A stretch of DNA of 64,000 nt from NCBI GenBank assembly GCA_035479875.1, contig DATIIH010000010.1:1-64000 (forward strand), written 5' to 3'. Source of the stretch: PMNU01 sp035479875. GTDB lineage: Bacteria; Patescibacteriota; Saccharimonadia; Saccharimonadales; UBA4665. Both the position numbers and the translations under genes were made by a program. The notes under the pieces were generated by a model. It was not told where the DNA came from, searched no databases, and was given only the letters and a program-made list of their open reading frames with translations. Below are positions 23,628 to 32,449 of this stretch, one piece after another. Position 1 is the first letter of the stretch. The number at the start of each line of letters is the position of its first letter.

Positions 23628-23945
23628 ATGAGCAACCTCGCAAAAACATACACTGTTCCTGGACTACATACATTCGCCGCCGCTTACGGCCAGGGCGCCT
23701 ATGGTACGAGTACCTACAACTGTAGTGGTACCACAACCTGTGGGCAAGGTAGCAGCAGCGGATTGGTAAATACCGGTATTGCCGTAGGCGGTATTGTGAC
23801 GCTCGCCGCAGCTATCTTATTGGTGGCTGTGATCGTGCGCTTTTGGCGCCGCCCGGTCAATAAAGAACTCGCCCCCGAGCGAGAAGAATCAGAGACCGAA
23901 GAGTCGACCGACCAGACTCACACCGATCAAACTCACGAAGCGTGA
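23628..23945 (+). CDS. Small surface protein with sortase-like LVNTG anchor
   Basis: The 105-residue protein begins with an aromatic, Gly/Ala-rich region (1-45) containing two cysteines (NCSGTTTC). LVNTG at residues 46-50 is followed at once by a hydrophobic helix (about 51-70) and RFWRR. This is the order of a sortase sorting signal (L-x-x-T-G, helix, positive charges), and a sortase gene lies 98 bp away. Unlike normal sorting signals the tail continues with about 30 acidic residues (EREESETEESTD), so a plain single-pass protein is the alternative. There is no clear N-terminal signal peptide. Confidence 0.58.
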   Translation: MSNLAKTYTVPGLHTFAAAYGQGAYGTSTYNCSGTTTCGQGSSSGLVNTGIAVGGIVTLAAAILLVAVIVRFWRRPVNKELAPEREESETEESTDQTHTDQTHEA

Positions 23946-24046
23946 ACCAAAATTTGCTGACCAAGATTAGAGTTTAAGATATAGAGTAGCGCTAAGCTAG
24001 CGATAAATAACGTGAGCAGTATAAAGAAGCGTATTTTTTCGTTCAT
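23933..24046 (-). CDS. 37-residue single-pass membrane peptide
   Basis: The start ATG overlaps the sortase stop (ATGA at 24046-24043), so it should be translated by re-initiation after the sortase. It reads MNEKIRFFILLTLFIASLAL and continues with a polar C-terminus ending VHAS. It is one hydrophobic helix with a positively charged cytosolic start. The 3' end overlaps the convergent LVNTG gene by 13 bp. Its function is unknown; close coupling suggests it helps or anchors the sortase. Confidence 0.55.
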   Translation of the reverse strand: MNEKIRFFILLTLFIASLALLYILNSNLGQQILVHAS

Positions 24047-24621
24047 GACGATTTCTCCAGTTGGGCAATAACGACGAGCCTGTTTTTAGGCAGCCATAGT
24101 GGCGTGCAGGTGTAGAGCGTGAGCTGGGCGTTTTTGGTGGGAGCCTCGATGGCGACATCGGTGGGCGGCACCGTCTCCGTGCTGGTAACTTTATATACAT
24201 AGCGCTTGCCCTGCCAGAAAATACCGATTTCGTCGCCAACGTGTATCTTGTCGAGATAGTAAAAGATGCCGCGTGGGTTGGTGTAGGTAAAACGGTGGCC
24301 GGCGATAACGGTATTGCCACCTTTATCTGGCGTGCTGCCGTTCGGGCGGCGCCAGGGGCCGGTGCGCAGAGCGGCCAAGGTTGAGCCCTCATTAATTGGG
24401 GTATTGAGTAGCATGGAGGGGATCACGAGGCGGTTATCACTTGGCGTGGCCTGGATATTGCCGGCTGGCAAGTGCAGGTCGGCGCTCAGCTGCCGCAGGC
24501 GATCAGTGGTGTGCGCCTCAAACCAAAACAGCGCGGCCGGCATAAACGGCGCCACAATAATATAGGCACACACGGCCAAAGTAGCCACAAATAGCCCAGT
24601 ATTGACGTGCTTAAGCTTCAC
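24043..24621 (-). CDS. Sortase family transpeptidase
   Basis: Sortases cleave cell-wall sorting signals and attach the protein to peptidoglycan or join pilin subunits. The 192-residue protein has an N-terminal membrane anchor (about 8-34). The catalytic triad is visible: His109 in VIAGHRF, Cys172 in LYTCTPLW and Arg181 in KNRLVV. The T-L-x-T-C-x-P pattern and short length suggest class D or E, which favour LAxTG or LPxTG signals. The adjacent LVNTG protein is a candidate substrate. Confidence 0.92.
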   Translation of the reverse strand: MKLKHVNTGLFVATLAVCAYIIVAPFMPAALFWFEAHTTDRLRQLSADLHLPAGNIQATPSDNRLVIPSMLLNTPINEGSTLAALRTGPWRRPNGSTPDKGGNTVIAGHRFTYTNPRGIFYYLDKIHVGDEIGIFWQGKRYVYKVTSTETVPPTDVAIEAPTKNAQLTLYTCTPLWLPKNRLVVIAQLEKSS

Positions 24622-24641
24622 GTAAGTAGTATAGCCGAGTT

Positions 24642-25163
24642 TTAGTCGGCTTGGTGCTGGGTAAAGTAGTTGATTTCGTTGACGATGTCGAGAAGAGCTT
24701 GAGCGCGGATCTTTTCGTCGCTAATTTGTTGGGCGGCGGCGTAGGCTTCTTTGATGAGGGCGGGATTGTCGGCGGCTTGGATCATCATCATGTTGGTGCG
24801 GAATTTTTCTTCTGGGGTTTGGTCGAGGTGGCCAACCAATGGGGATAGTTGCTGAAGAGCATTCTGCTTGATGTCGAGTAGTTCGTCGGCATTAGCGCTG
24901 CCGGACAACGGGTCATCGTGGCCGATGTTCATATTGCCACCTTCGGAACCCGGAGCGGGTGGCGTATTGTCTGAAGGCATGCTTGTGCCGCTAAAGACGC
25001 TTGGTTGGTCTGCGGGTTGTGCGGGAGCCGGACTCGGTGCCGGTGCGTTAATTGGAGCGCCCATAGAGGGAACTGCGGGAGCCTGTTGCAGCATGCCGTC
25101 GGCCGGTTGGCTCGGGCTGCTGACCATCGGCGGGTTACCATTATCATCCTGTTGCCCAAACAT
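24642..25163 (-). CDS. Conserved-looking hypothetical protein with disordered N-terminus
   Basis: The first about 90 residues are low complexity (Pro, Ala, Ser, Gln). The last about 80 form a helical domain (DELLDIKQNALQQLSPLVGHLDQTPEEK ... IVNEINYF is its span, positions about 92-170). No family is recognised and no signal or membrane helix is present. GAGGGG precedes the ATG. It is divergent from the isomerase gene. Confidence 0.5.
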   Translation of the reverse strand: MFGQQDDNGNPPMVSSPSQPADGMLQQAPAVPSMGAPINAPAPSPAPAQPADQPSVFSGTSMPSDNTPPAPGSEGGNMNIGHDDPLSGSANADELLDIKQNALQQLSPLVGHLDQTPEEKFRTNMMMIQAADNPALIKEAYAAAQQISDEKIRAQALLDIVNEINYFTQHQAD

Positions 25164-25235
25164 AAAATCCCCTCACTTATTGCTATACTGATGATACCGA
25201 TTTATAACGATAAGCACAAGAAGTATGGGGCGAAA

Positions 25236-26273
25236 ATGTTAGACGATCTTACATACATCCACAGCAAAGATGTAAACGACGCGCTCGGAGTAGTGGCCAA
25301 ACAGGCGGCGCAGCTGACCTGGACATGCGAGCTGCAAAACGCGCCGGCGTTTGATCATGTATATAACGTGGTGTACGCCGGCATGGGTGGCTCGGCCCTG
25401 GCCGCGCAGCTGGCTATGACTTGGCCGGTTTTGGGCGAGCCATTTGAAATTGTGCGCGGGTATGACATTCCGGCATACGTCGATCAGGATACTTTATTTA
25501 TCGCTGCCAGTTATTCGGGTAATACCGAAGAGACGGTGAGTGCCCTGGAGCAAGCCGAAGCCAAAGGCGCGCAGATTGTGGTTATCGCCGGCGGCGGTAA
25601 ACTCGAGCAAATGGCAGCCGAAAAGAACTTGCCGTACGTAAAACTGCCGCAGGCCGAACAGCCCCGCTACGCGGTCCTCGCCAATTACCGCGCGTTGATG
25701 ACCATTTTTGAAAAAGCCGGCGTTGCGTCGGTAGAACAAGTTGACCCGGAGTTGGCACGGGCCAGCGCCTTCCTCGAAACGTCCATGGCCGCCTGGCTGC
25801 CCACAGTGCCCACCAAAGACAACCCGGCCAAGCAACTGGCTCAGGAACTGATGGGCAAATCGGTGGTAGTGTACGCCGGCCCCAAGATGTACCCGGCAGC
25901 TTACAAATGGAAGATCAGCGTTAACGAAAACGCTAAGCAAATTGCGTGGGTAGACCAACTGTCGGAGTTCAACCACAATGAGTTTATCGGCTGGAGCAAA
26001 CAGCCGGTCGATAAGCCATACGCCGTTATCGACCTACGCAGCAATCTGGAGCACCCCCGCGTTCAAAAACGCTTTGAGGTTACTGCCCGTTTACTGTCCG
26101 GCATGCGCCCTGACCCGCACGTGGTGCAGGCCCAAGGCGACGACGTGCTGGAGCAGATGCTTTGGCTGGTAGCGTATGGCGACTTTGTGTCGATCTATCT
26201 GGCGCTGCTTAACGGTATCAACCCGGAGCCGGTCGACCTGGTAGAACGCTTTAAAAAAGCGCTCAACGAATAG
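25236..26273 (+). CDS. Bifunctional phosphoglucose/phosphomannose isomerase
   Basis: Members of this SIS-domain family interconvert fructose 6-phosphate with glucose 6-phosphate and mannose 6-phosphate. The 345-residue protein starts MLDDLTYIHSKDVNDALG and contains the SIS motifs YAGMGGSALAAQL and FIAASYSGNTEETVSAL. The C-terminal half (ISVNENAKQIAWVDQLSEFNHNE) is the family-specific domain with the catalytic Glu and His. In-frame upstream codons exist, but this start aligns with the family. In a reduced genome it would link glycolytic and envelope-sugar pools. Confidence 0.9.
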   Translation: MLDDLTYIHSKDVNDALGVVAKQAAQLTWTCELQNAPAFDHVYNVVYAGMGGSALAAQLAMTWPVLGEPFEIVRGYDIPAYVDQDTLFIAASYSGNTEETVSALEQAEAKGAQIVVIAGGGKLEQMAAEKNLPYVKLPQAEQPRYAVLANYRALMTIFEKAGVASVEQVDPELARASAFLETSMAAWLPTVPTKDNPAKQLAQELMGKSVVVYAGPKMYPAAYKWKISVNENAKQIAWVDQLSEFNHNEFIGWSKQPVDKPYAVIDLRSNLEHPRVQKRFEVTARLLSGMRPDPHVVQAQGDDVLEQMLWLVAYGDFVSIYLALLNGINPEPVDLVERFKKALNE

Positions 26274-26335
26274 CGATACAAGGGAAGAGGCCAAGAAGGG
26301 CAGCTGCTGCTAGCATACTGAGATTATGTTATTGT

Positions 26336-26716
26336 ATGCAAATGACTAAAATCCGTCCGTTTGGAGCTGTCCTTGAACCAGAAATGGTACTGGAATTATT
26401 TGCTGCAGCGCTTAGTGTGGCAGAAGAGCCACTTCCCGATGTTGCCAGGCGGAGTCCACTCGCCGCATATGGCATACTGCGCACCTACTTCCTGATGTGT
26501 GCCGACGAAGCCGATGAGGACGCTGGATGTGGGCACGCGGCCCGCCGTAAAGCACTCGAAGAACGCATGCCCATGCCGCCCACAGAAACTATGAGGATAA
26601 CCCTATCCATGTGGGATGTACCAGATAGTCCGGAGTCTGAACCCCGCACCATGGACAGGGTGGTACATGAGATATTGTCGTTCACCGTCGAACCGCCGAC
26701 AGACCTATTCTCCTAA
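26336..26716 (+). CDS. Orphan 126-residue acidic protein
   Basis: No family is recognised. It is soluble and helical at first (EMVLELFAAALSVAEEPLPD), has three cysteines/histidines in the middle (MCADEADEDAGCGHAARR), and ends with acidic text. A TATGTT box 5 nt before the ATG makes a leaderless start likely. Like the other orphans it stands alone between core genes. Confidence 0.5.
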   Translation: MQMTKIRPFGAVLEPEMVLELFAAALSVAEEPLPDVARRSPLAAYGILRTYFLMCADEADEDAGCGHAARRKALEERMPMPPTETMRITLSMWDVPDSPESEPRTMDRVVHEILSFTVEPPTDLFS

Positions 26717-26783
26717 ATTGGCGCTTCGAGTATCCGCCTAACAAGTACAAAGTCTCTCCAGCAATATCTCAGATAGTCCGTAC

Positions 26784-26789
26784 TATAAT
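26784..26789 (+). promoter_or_regulatory. -10 box of the two-component operon
   Basis: Perfect TATAAT exactly 6 nt before the ATG at 26796. The message should be leaderless. No good -35 is seen, which leaves room for an activator. Confidence 0.65.
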
Positions 26790-26795
26790 AAGGGC

Positions 26796-27452
26796 ATGAG
26801 AATACTGGTTGTTGAAGACGAAGACAAGATTGCACGCAGCCTCGAAAAGGGTTTGGGTGCCGAAGGTTACGTAGTCGATGTTGCCTCTGATAGCGATGGC
26901 GCCGAGGCACTCGTTGCAGCCAACGAGTATGATTTGGTTTTGCTCGACTGGATGATTCCCGGCCATCACGACGGCCCGGCATTAGTCCAGAATTGGCGCG
27001 CTCAAAGCCTGCAAGTGCCAATCTTAATGCTCACCGCGCGCGCCACCATCGGCGACCGCGTGCAAGGTTTGGATGCCGGCGCCGACGATTATTTGTCCAA
27101 ACCGTTCTCGTTTGACGAATTATTGGCCCGCGTCCGCGCGCTGCTACGCCGCCCACAAGCCCACAACGGCAATGTGTTCAATAGCGGCCCGTTGCAACTC
27201 GACATCGTGAGCAAGGAAGTTACCGTGGCCGAAATACCGGTGCATCTTACCGCCAAAGAGTTCCAGATGTTGGAGTATTTGTTGCGCCACAAGGGCGAAG
27301 TAGTAAGTAAAGACCAACTGCTCGACCACGTCTGGGCCGACGAAGCCCGCGTGCAGCACAACACCATTGAGACGTTTGTGGCCAATGTGCGCAAAAAGAT
27401 TGGCGACGCCGTAATCCTGACCGTGCGCGGCCACGGGTACAAGGTGGCATAA
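26796..27452 (+). CDS. OmpR-family response regulator
   Basis: The receiver domain (1-115) has the acidic pocket VEDED, the phospho-acceptor Asp51 in LLDWM, the switch Thr in MLTAR, and Lys in YLSKPF. The C-terminal winged helix (about 125-215) contains LTAKEFQMLEYLL and the recognition helix region NTIETFVANVRKKIG. It is co-transcribed with the sensor kinase 4 bp downstream. Confidence 0.95.
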   Translation: MRILVVEDEDKIARSLEKGLGAEGYVVDVASDSDGAEALVAANEYDLVLLDWMIPGHHDGPALVQNWRAQSLQVPILMLTARATIGDRVQGLDAGADDYLSKPFSFDELLARVRALLRRPQAHNGNVFNSGPLQLDIVSKEVTVAEIPVHLTAKEFQMLEYLLRHKGEVVSKDQLLDHVWADEARVQHNTIETFVANVRKKIGDAVILTVRGHGYKVA

Positions 27453-27456
27453 ACTA

Positions 27457-28479
27457 ATGTTCAAATCTGCCCGCGTTAAGCTCACGCTGTTTTATCTGGC
27501 GATTCTGGTAGCCTTCTGTTTGACGCTGACGTTCAGCTTCCGCGTTTTGTTTGAACACGAGTACATGCGTTCTAATACCGCGCAACGCGGCGAGGTGCGC
27601 CAACTCTTTGTTAAAGGCTACAATTTTGGTTTTGGCGTGCCGCAGCCGTACGTCACCTTTAACGACGCCCAGGATGATGAGGCGTCGTTGGTCCGCTCCC
27701 ACCTAAATCACGAGTTGCTAGCCATCAACCTGGCGGCACTGGCGATTGGCGGCATACTAGCGTACTGGTTTGCTGGGCGCACGTTGGATCCCATCGAGGC
27801 CGCACACCGTGCCCAAGCCCGTTTTGCCGCTGATGCTAGCCATGAATTGCGTACGCCACTTACCAATCTCAAGCTCGAAAACGAGGTGTTCTTGCGCCAA
27901 AAGCACTTTAGCGAGCCCGAAGCGCGAGAACTTATTACCAGCAACCTCGAAGAAGTGCAGCGACTGGAAGACCTGTCGGCCAACTTGTTGGCACTCACGC
28001 AATATGGCAGCACGCCGCTCAAGTTTACTTCGTTTGAGGTGCGCAAGATTGTAGACGGTGCGCTCAAGCACGTGCACAAATTGGCCGAGGCTAAGCGGGT
28101 GGGCTTTAAGAATGAGGTTGCCGAGCAAACCATCTTTGGCAACCACGACAGTCTTGAACAACTACTGGCTATTTTGCTCGACAACGCCATTAAATATGGA
28201 CCTGCAAAGGGCACGGTGACAATCGGCGGCAAGCTAGAAGACGGCCACTACTTGCTGTGGGTGCAAGACGAAGGGCTAGGCGTTAGTGCCCACGATCTGC
28301 CGCACATTTTTGACCGCCTGTATCGCGGCGACAAAGCTCGCTCTTCTAAGATCGGTGGTTACGGCTTGGGTCTGAGCCTGGCCAGGGCTATCGCTACTGC
28401 TAACAATGCCGATATCCGCGCCGAAAACACGCCGCACGCCGGCGCCTGTCTGATTGTTCGTCTGCCCATAGCTAAGTAA
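27457..28479 (+). CDS. Sensor histidine kinase
   Basis: Two membrane helices (about 8-30 and 86-105) enclose a short external loop of about 50 residues. The dimerisation domain has the phosphorylated His129 in DASHELRTPL. The ATPase domain has N-box DNAIKYG, G1 DEGLGV, F-box IFDRLYRGD and G2 GYGLGLSL. There is no HAMP or PAS domain, so the signal must be sensed by the short loop or within the membrane. It pairs with the upstream regulator. Confidence 0.95.
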   Translation: MFKSARVKLTLFYLAILVAFCLTLTFSFRVLFEHEYMRSNTAQRGEVRQLFVKGYNFGFGVPQPYVTFNDAQDDEASLVRSHLNHELLAINLAALAIGGILAYWFAGRTLDPIEAAHRAQARFAADASHELRTPLTNLKLENEVFLRQKHFSEPEARELITSNLEEVQRLEDLSANLLALTQYGSTPLKFTSFEVRKIVDGALKHVHKLAEAKRVGFKNEVAEQTIFGNHDSLEQLLAILLDNAIKYGPAKGTVTIGGKLEDGHYLLWVQDEGLGVSAHDLPHIFDRLYRGDKARSSKIGGYGLGLSLARAIATANNADIRAENTPHAGACLIVRLPIAK

Positions 28480-28493
28480 GCGAACGAACTTGA

Positions 28494-28499
28494 TATAAT
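28494..28499 (+). promoter_or_regulatory. -10 box of the DUF1361 gene
   Basis: TATAAT ending 8 nt before the ATG at 28508, in the 28-bp gap after the kinase gene. Confidence 0.5.
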
Positions 28500-28507
28500 A
28501 AACCAGT

Positions 28508-29197
28508 ATGCGGTGGTACGTATCGATGCGAGCGCGGCTTGGCCTGGCGTTGCTTGCTGCAAGTTTGGCCGGAGTGGGTCTGTTTTTTGTGGACGCGCTG
28601 CGCAACCACAACTTGAACTTTGTGTATCTTATTTGGAACCTGTTCTTGGGCTGGCTGCCGCTGGTATTTGCCCTATGGTTGGAGCGCATTTTGCGCCGCA
28701 AACTGTGGTCGAGCTGGCAGGCAATTGGCGTAACCTTGCTCTGGCTGGCCTTTTTGCCCAATAGTTTTTATATCATTACCGACTATATCCACTTGCAGGA
28801 CTATCTGCGCGTGGATCCGGTATTCGACATTATTGTGTTCAGTGAGTTTATACTCACCGGTTTTACGCTTGGCCTCTTGAGCTTGTATTTGGTACACCAG
28901 CAATTGCGCCAGCGGCTGCGCGGTCGCAGCAGTACATGGATGCTCGCGCTAGTCATCTTTAGTACCAGTTTTGCAATTTACATTGGCCGCGATCTGCGTT
29001 GGAACACCTGGGATGTATTACTCAATCCGGCCAGTTTGTTGTTCGACATCTCCGACCGCCTGCTGCACCCCTGGGAGCACCCGGAAATGTTTACATCTAC
29101 CCTTGGCTTTTTTGTGCTCATTAGTACCATGTACGCTGTAGCCTGGCACGCCTCACACGCCGCAAAGCGTCAACCTCACGTCAAACTCGGCGAGTAG
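28508..29197 (+). CDS. DUF1361 family membrane protein
   Basis: About seven membrane helices. The family pattern is visible: FVYLIWNLFLGWLPLVFA, WLAFLPNSFYIITDYIHL and the charged loop IGRDLRWNTWDVL. DUF1361 proteins are found in many bacteria without a known function. The gene directly follows the two-component system but has its own -10 box. Confidence 0.8.
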   Translation: MRWYVSMRARLGLALLAASLAGVGLFFVDALRNHNLNFVYLIWNLFLGWLPLVFALWLERILRRKLWSSWQAIGVTLLWLAFLPNSFYIITDYIHLQDYLRVDPVFDIIVFSEFILTGFTLGLLSLYLVHQQLRQRLRGRSSTWMLALVIFSTSFAIYIGRDLRWNTWDVLLNPASLLFDISDRLLHPWEHPEMFTSTLGFFVLISTMYAVAWHASHAAKRQPHVKLGE

Positions 29198-29209
29198 GCC
29201 TACCTCTGG

Positions 29210-29215
29210 TATACT
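29210..29215 (+). promoter_or_regulatory. -10 box of argS
   Basis: TATACT 9 nt before the argS ATG; AGAGG follows it and could give weak ribosome binding in a very short leader. Confidence 0.45.
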
Positions 29216-29224
29216 AGAGGCAAT

Positions 29225-30895
29225 ATGCAAGAGCTAGACGCAGTACTCACCAGCCTGGTGCACGAAGTTTTTGGTCGCGACGAAGCGCCAGAGCTCGCGC
29301 GTCCCGATGAACAATTTGGCGATTACGCTACCAACGTAGCGCTCCGCCTAGCTAAGCCGCTCGGTAAAAATCCGCGTGAGGTGGCCGACGAGCTGGCCGC
29401 CAAGCTGCGCGAGACGCTGGGCGCCAAAGCAAAAGATGTAGCCGTAGCCGGCCCGGGCTTTATTAACGTCACCCTCAGCGATGCGGCGTTGGCAGCACAC
29501 GCCCAGCAAGCCCCAAACCTTAAGCCGCAAACGTATCAAGGGCAGGTGGTAGTTGCCGAATATTCCGACCCCAGTGCGTTTAAGGTTTTGCATGCCGGGC
29601 ATCTATACACCAGCGTGGTGGGCGACGCTGTGGCTAATCTTGTAGAGGCGGCGGGCGGTGAGGTGCACCGCGTGAACTTTGGCGGTGACGTAGGGCTACA
29701 TGTTGGTAAGACGATGTGGGCCATCATGCAGGTGCTTGGCGGCGAAAATCCCGACAAGCTGAACGACGTGCCTCAAGATCGGCATGCCGACTGGATGGCC
29801 GAGTGTTACGTAAAGGGCGAGCAAGCTTATGGCGACAATGAGACGGCTAAGGCCGAGATCGTCGAGATTAATAAGCGTGTATACCAGGTTCACGCCGAAA
29901 ACGACCACGATTCACCATTCGCACGCATCTATTGGACCTGCTGGAAATGGAGCTACGACTATTTTGACGCTTTTTACGCCCGCATAGGTAGCCATTTTGA
30001 AAAGTATTATCCCGAGAGCGTCACGATTCCAGTGGGCCTCAAGACCGTGCGCGAACAACTCGCCAAAGGCGTGTACCAAGAGAGTGATGGCGCCATTGTG
30101 TTCAAGGGCGAGCCGTTTGGTTTGCACACCCGAGTGTTCATAAATTCCCAAGGGCTGCCAACCTACGAGGCCAAAGATGTTGGGCTTATCATGATGAAGT
30201 GGGACGAATACCACTTCGACCGCTCAATTATCATTACCGACAATGCCCAGGCTCAATATATGGAAGTCGTGGTTAAGAGCGTCGAGCAATTTGCGCCGGA
30301 ACTCGCCCAGCATACCACGCACCTCACCCATGGCCGTGTAAAATTGGCGGGCGGCGTAAAAATGAGTTCACGCAAGGGCAATATTGTACGCGCTGTTGAC
30401 GTACTCGCTGCAGCCAATGAGGCGAACAAAAAGGCTGGACATGACGACGAAGCGTCGGCGCTCAGCGCTGTTAAATACGCGTTTACTAAAACGCGTATCG
30501 GCAGCGACATTATCTATGATCCCGAAGAATCGGTGAGTCTAGAAGGCAACAGCGGCCCGTACTTGCAGTACGCCCACGCGCGGGCGCGCAGCATCATCAA
30601 TAAAGCTGGGCATGCTGGCGGCGAACTAGGCGATTTGGACACGAATGAGCGCAGCCTAGCGCGCAAAATAAGCGAGTACCCCGAGGTAATCCAGCGCGCC
30701 GTCGACGAGCTGATGCCTCACCATGTGTGCACCTACTTATATGAACTAGCCCAAACGTTTAACCGGTTTTACGAGCTCGCCAAAGTAGTGGGCAACCCGC
30801 GCGAAGCCACGCGGCTCAAGCTCGTGGAGCTGTACGCCGACGTCCTCAAAAACGGCCTTTCCCTCCTTGGAATCGCTGCTCCCGAAAAATTGTAG
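29225..30895 (+). CDS. argS: Arginyl-tRNA synthetase
   Basis: This class I enzyme charges tRNA-Arg. The 556-residue protein has the N-terminal tRNA-binding domain (GDYATNVALRLAKPLGKNPR), the HIGH-like motif in FKVLHAGHLYTS, GGDVGLHVGK, the MSSRKGNIV region and the C-terminal anticodon-binding helices (LYELAQTFNRFYE). Length is normal. Confidence 0.97.
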   Translation: MQELDAVLTSLVHEVFGRDEAPELARPDEQFGDYATNVALRLAKPLGKNPREVADELAAKLRETLGAKAKDVAVAGPGFINVTLSDAALAAHAQQAPNLKPQTYQGQVVVAEYSDPSAFKVLHAGHLYTSVVGDAVANLVEAAGGEVHRVNFGGDVGLHVGKTMWAIMQVLGGENPDKLNDVPQDRHADWMAECYVKGEQAYGDNETAKAEIVEINKRVYQVHAENDHDSPFARIYWTCWKWSYDYFDAFYARIGSHFEKYYPESVTIPVGLKTVREQLAKGVYQESDGAIVFKGEPFGLHTRVFINSQGLPTYEAKDVGLIMMKWDEYHFDRSIIITDNAQAQYMEVVVKSVEQFAPELAQHTTHLTHGRVKLAGGVKMSSRKGNIVRAVDVLAAANEANKKAGHDDEASALSAVKYAFTKTRIGSDIIYDPEESVSLEGNSGPYLQYAHARARSIINKAGHAGGELGDLDTNERSLARKISEYPEVIQRAVDELMPHHVCTYLYELAQTFNRFYELAKVVGNPREATRLKLVELYADVLKNGLSLLGIAAPEKL

Positions 30896-30932
30896 AGACT
30901 TGAAGTAGGCTGTTGTTAGATGCCACCAGTGG

Positions 30933-30938
30933 TACAAT
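30933..30938 (+). promoter_or_regulatory. -10 box of mscL
   Basis: TACAAT, 7 nt before the ATG at 30946; supports that start over the in-frame codon at 30913. Confidence 0.5.
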
Positions 30939-30945
30939 GAACCAT

Positions 30946-31404
30946 ATGGCACAAAAGCACCACAAGAGTACATTCGATCCAGAAGCAAACCAAGAACGCG
31001 AAGTTAAAGAAGTGGCCACCAAGCTGCGGCACCTCGGCCCCGTGGCTAAGGCTGAGGTCGTGAACGACGTTATGACGCACCAACTCGGCAAGCATGTGGC
31101 CGGTTTTACTAATTTTTTGCGCGACCAAAGCGTGATTGGTATTGGTATTGGTTTGGTGCTCGGCACCCAGGTTAAGGCCGTGGTGGATCAAATTATGCAA
31201 AGCTTTGTAAACCCGCTGACGCGGTTACTGCCCGGCGAGCACACATTGTCTGCACAGATTGTCCATGTACATTGGAACGGCCGTTCGGCCGACGTTGGCT
31301 GGGGCGCAATTGTATACTCGCTGTTTACCCTGATTGTGGTACTTATCTTGGTATACGCCATCTTTAAGATGCTCAAACTCGACCGCTTTGCAAAGAAAAA
31401 ATAG
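30946..31404 (+). CDS. mscL: MscL-family mechanosensitive channel
   Basis: MscL opens a wide pore under osmotic stress. After an N-terminal cytosolic extension of about 55 charged residues come TM1 (about 66-92, with SVIGIGIGLVLGTQV) and, after an external loop, TM2 (about 118-142). The basic tail ends FAKKK. The long N-terminus is unusual, because E. coli MscL starts almost at TM1. The family call rests on the TM1 pattern and overall layout. Confidence 0.75.
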   Translation: MAQKHHKSTFDPEANQEREVKEVATKLRHLGPVAKAEVVNDVMTHQLGKHVAGFTNFLRDQSVIGIGIGLVLGTQVKAVVDQIMQSFVNPLTRLLPGEHTLSAQIVHVHWNGRSADVGWGAIVYSLFTLIVVLILVYAIFKMLKLDRFAKKK

Positions 31405-31413
31405 GGGGGCCTT

Positions 31414-31812
31414 ATGGCTGACGCAGTCAATATGACCGACGACGACTGGAAAAAGAAGCTCACGCCGGAGCAATTCCACGTGCTGCGCGAAAAGGGTACT
31501 GAGGCGCCGTTTACGGGAAAGCTTTTATATAACGAAGAGCAGGGTAGTTATACCTGCGCAGCTTGTGGCAACGTGTTGTTCGATTCTGGCACTAAATTTG
31601 AGGCCGAATGCGGCTGGCCGAGTTTTTATGATGCCCGCAAGGGTTCTGTAGTGCTTACACCTGACGATGCCCTCGGCATGCACCGTGTTGAGGCGACTTG
31701 CGCAGTGTGTGGCGGGCATCTAGGGCACGTCTTTGACGATGCCCCAGACCAACCTACCGGACAACGCTTTTGCATCAACTCCGCTGCGCTGCAATTCATG
31801 CCCAAGAAGTAA
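31414..31812 (+). CDS. msrB: Peptide-methionine (R)-S-oxide reductase
   Basis: MsrB repairs oxidised methionine. The 132-residue protein has two zinc-binding C-x-x-C pairs (CAACGN and CAVCGG), the AECGWPSFYDA motif, GHLGHVFDDAP, and the catalytic cysteine in QRFCINSAALQF. It starts 9 bp after mscL and is probably in the same transcript. This suggests exposure to oxidative stress. Confidence 0.96.
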   Translation: MADAVNMTDDDWKKKLTPEQFHVLREKGTEAPFTGKLLYNEEQGSYTCAACGNVLFDSGTKFEAECGWPSFYDARKGSVVLTPDDALGMHRVEATCAVCGGHLGHVFDDAPDQPTGQRFCINSAALQFMPKK

Positions 31813-31827
31813 CTTTTTCGCGGATGC

Positions 31828-31833
31828 TATACT
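31828..31833 (+). promoter_or_regulatory. -10 box of orn
   Basis: TATACT, 7 nt before the ATG at 31841. Confidence 0.5.
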
Positions 31834-31840
31834 GAGGCCT

Positions 31841-32389
31841 ATGGATATCGACAAAAACAAGCTGCCAACTAAAATTTTATGGGTGGACCTCGAAATGACG
31901 GGCCTCGATTCGGCCAAAGACCGGATTTTGGAAGTCTCGGTACTCATCACCGATTTTACCTTTAAAGAGTTAGCCAGCTACGCAGCGGTTATTAAACAGT
32001 CCGATGATGTGCTTAATAGTATGAACGAGTGGGCCACCTCGCAACACGCGGGCAATGGCCTCACCGAGCGCGTGCGCACCGAAGGCCGCCCGGAAGCCGA
32101 CATCCAGCGCGAGCTCGTAGAACTTATTAAACAGCAATTTGGCAGCGAGCCCGCTGTACTCGGCGGCAATTCCATTCATAGCGACCGCGGTTTTATCCGT
32201 CAGTGGTGGCCGGACGTCTACGCGCTGCTCCACTATCGTATGCTCGACGTCACCGCTTTTAAGGTTGTGATGCAGGGCAAATATGGCCAGGAATACCAAA
32301 AAGCCGACACGCACCGCGCCAGCGACGACGTCCGCGCCTCGATTGCCGAGCTGCAATATTATCTCGATTATCTTCACGCCCACGCCTAG
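31841..32389 (+). CDS. orn: Oligoribonuclease
   Basis: Orn degrades the last di- and short oligonucleotides in RNA decay. The 182-residue protein starts MDIDKNKLPTKILWVDLEMTGLD, with the first two catalytic acids in DLEMTG. The rest of the DEDDh set is in GGNSIHSDRGFI and HRASDDVRASI. An upstream in-frame codon at 31733 lies inside msrB and is rejected. Confidence 0.95.
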   Translation: MDIDKNKLPTKILWVDLEMTGLDSAKDRILEVSVLITDFTFKELASYAAVIKQSDDVLNSMNEWATSQHAGNGLTERVRTEGRPEADIQRELVELIKQQFGSEPAVLGGNSIHSDRGFIRQWWPDVYALLHYRMLDVTAFKVVMQGKYGQEYQKADTHRASDDVRASIAELQYYLDYLHAHA

Positions 32390-32449
32390 GCGGCTTGCCA
32401 CGAAGTAACAGATAAGGTATAATCTAATATTGTTATTGGATTTGCAAAT

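Noticed and set aside
31733..31840. Upstream in-frame start for orn
   Set aside because: It lies inside msrB, and the -10 box plus family alignment point to ATG 31841.
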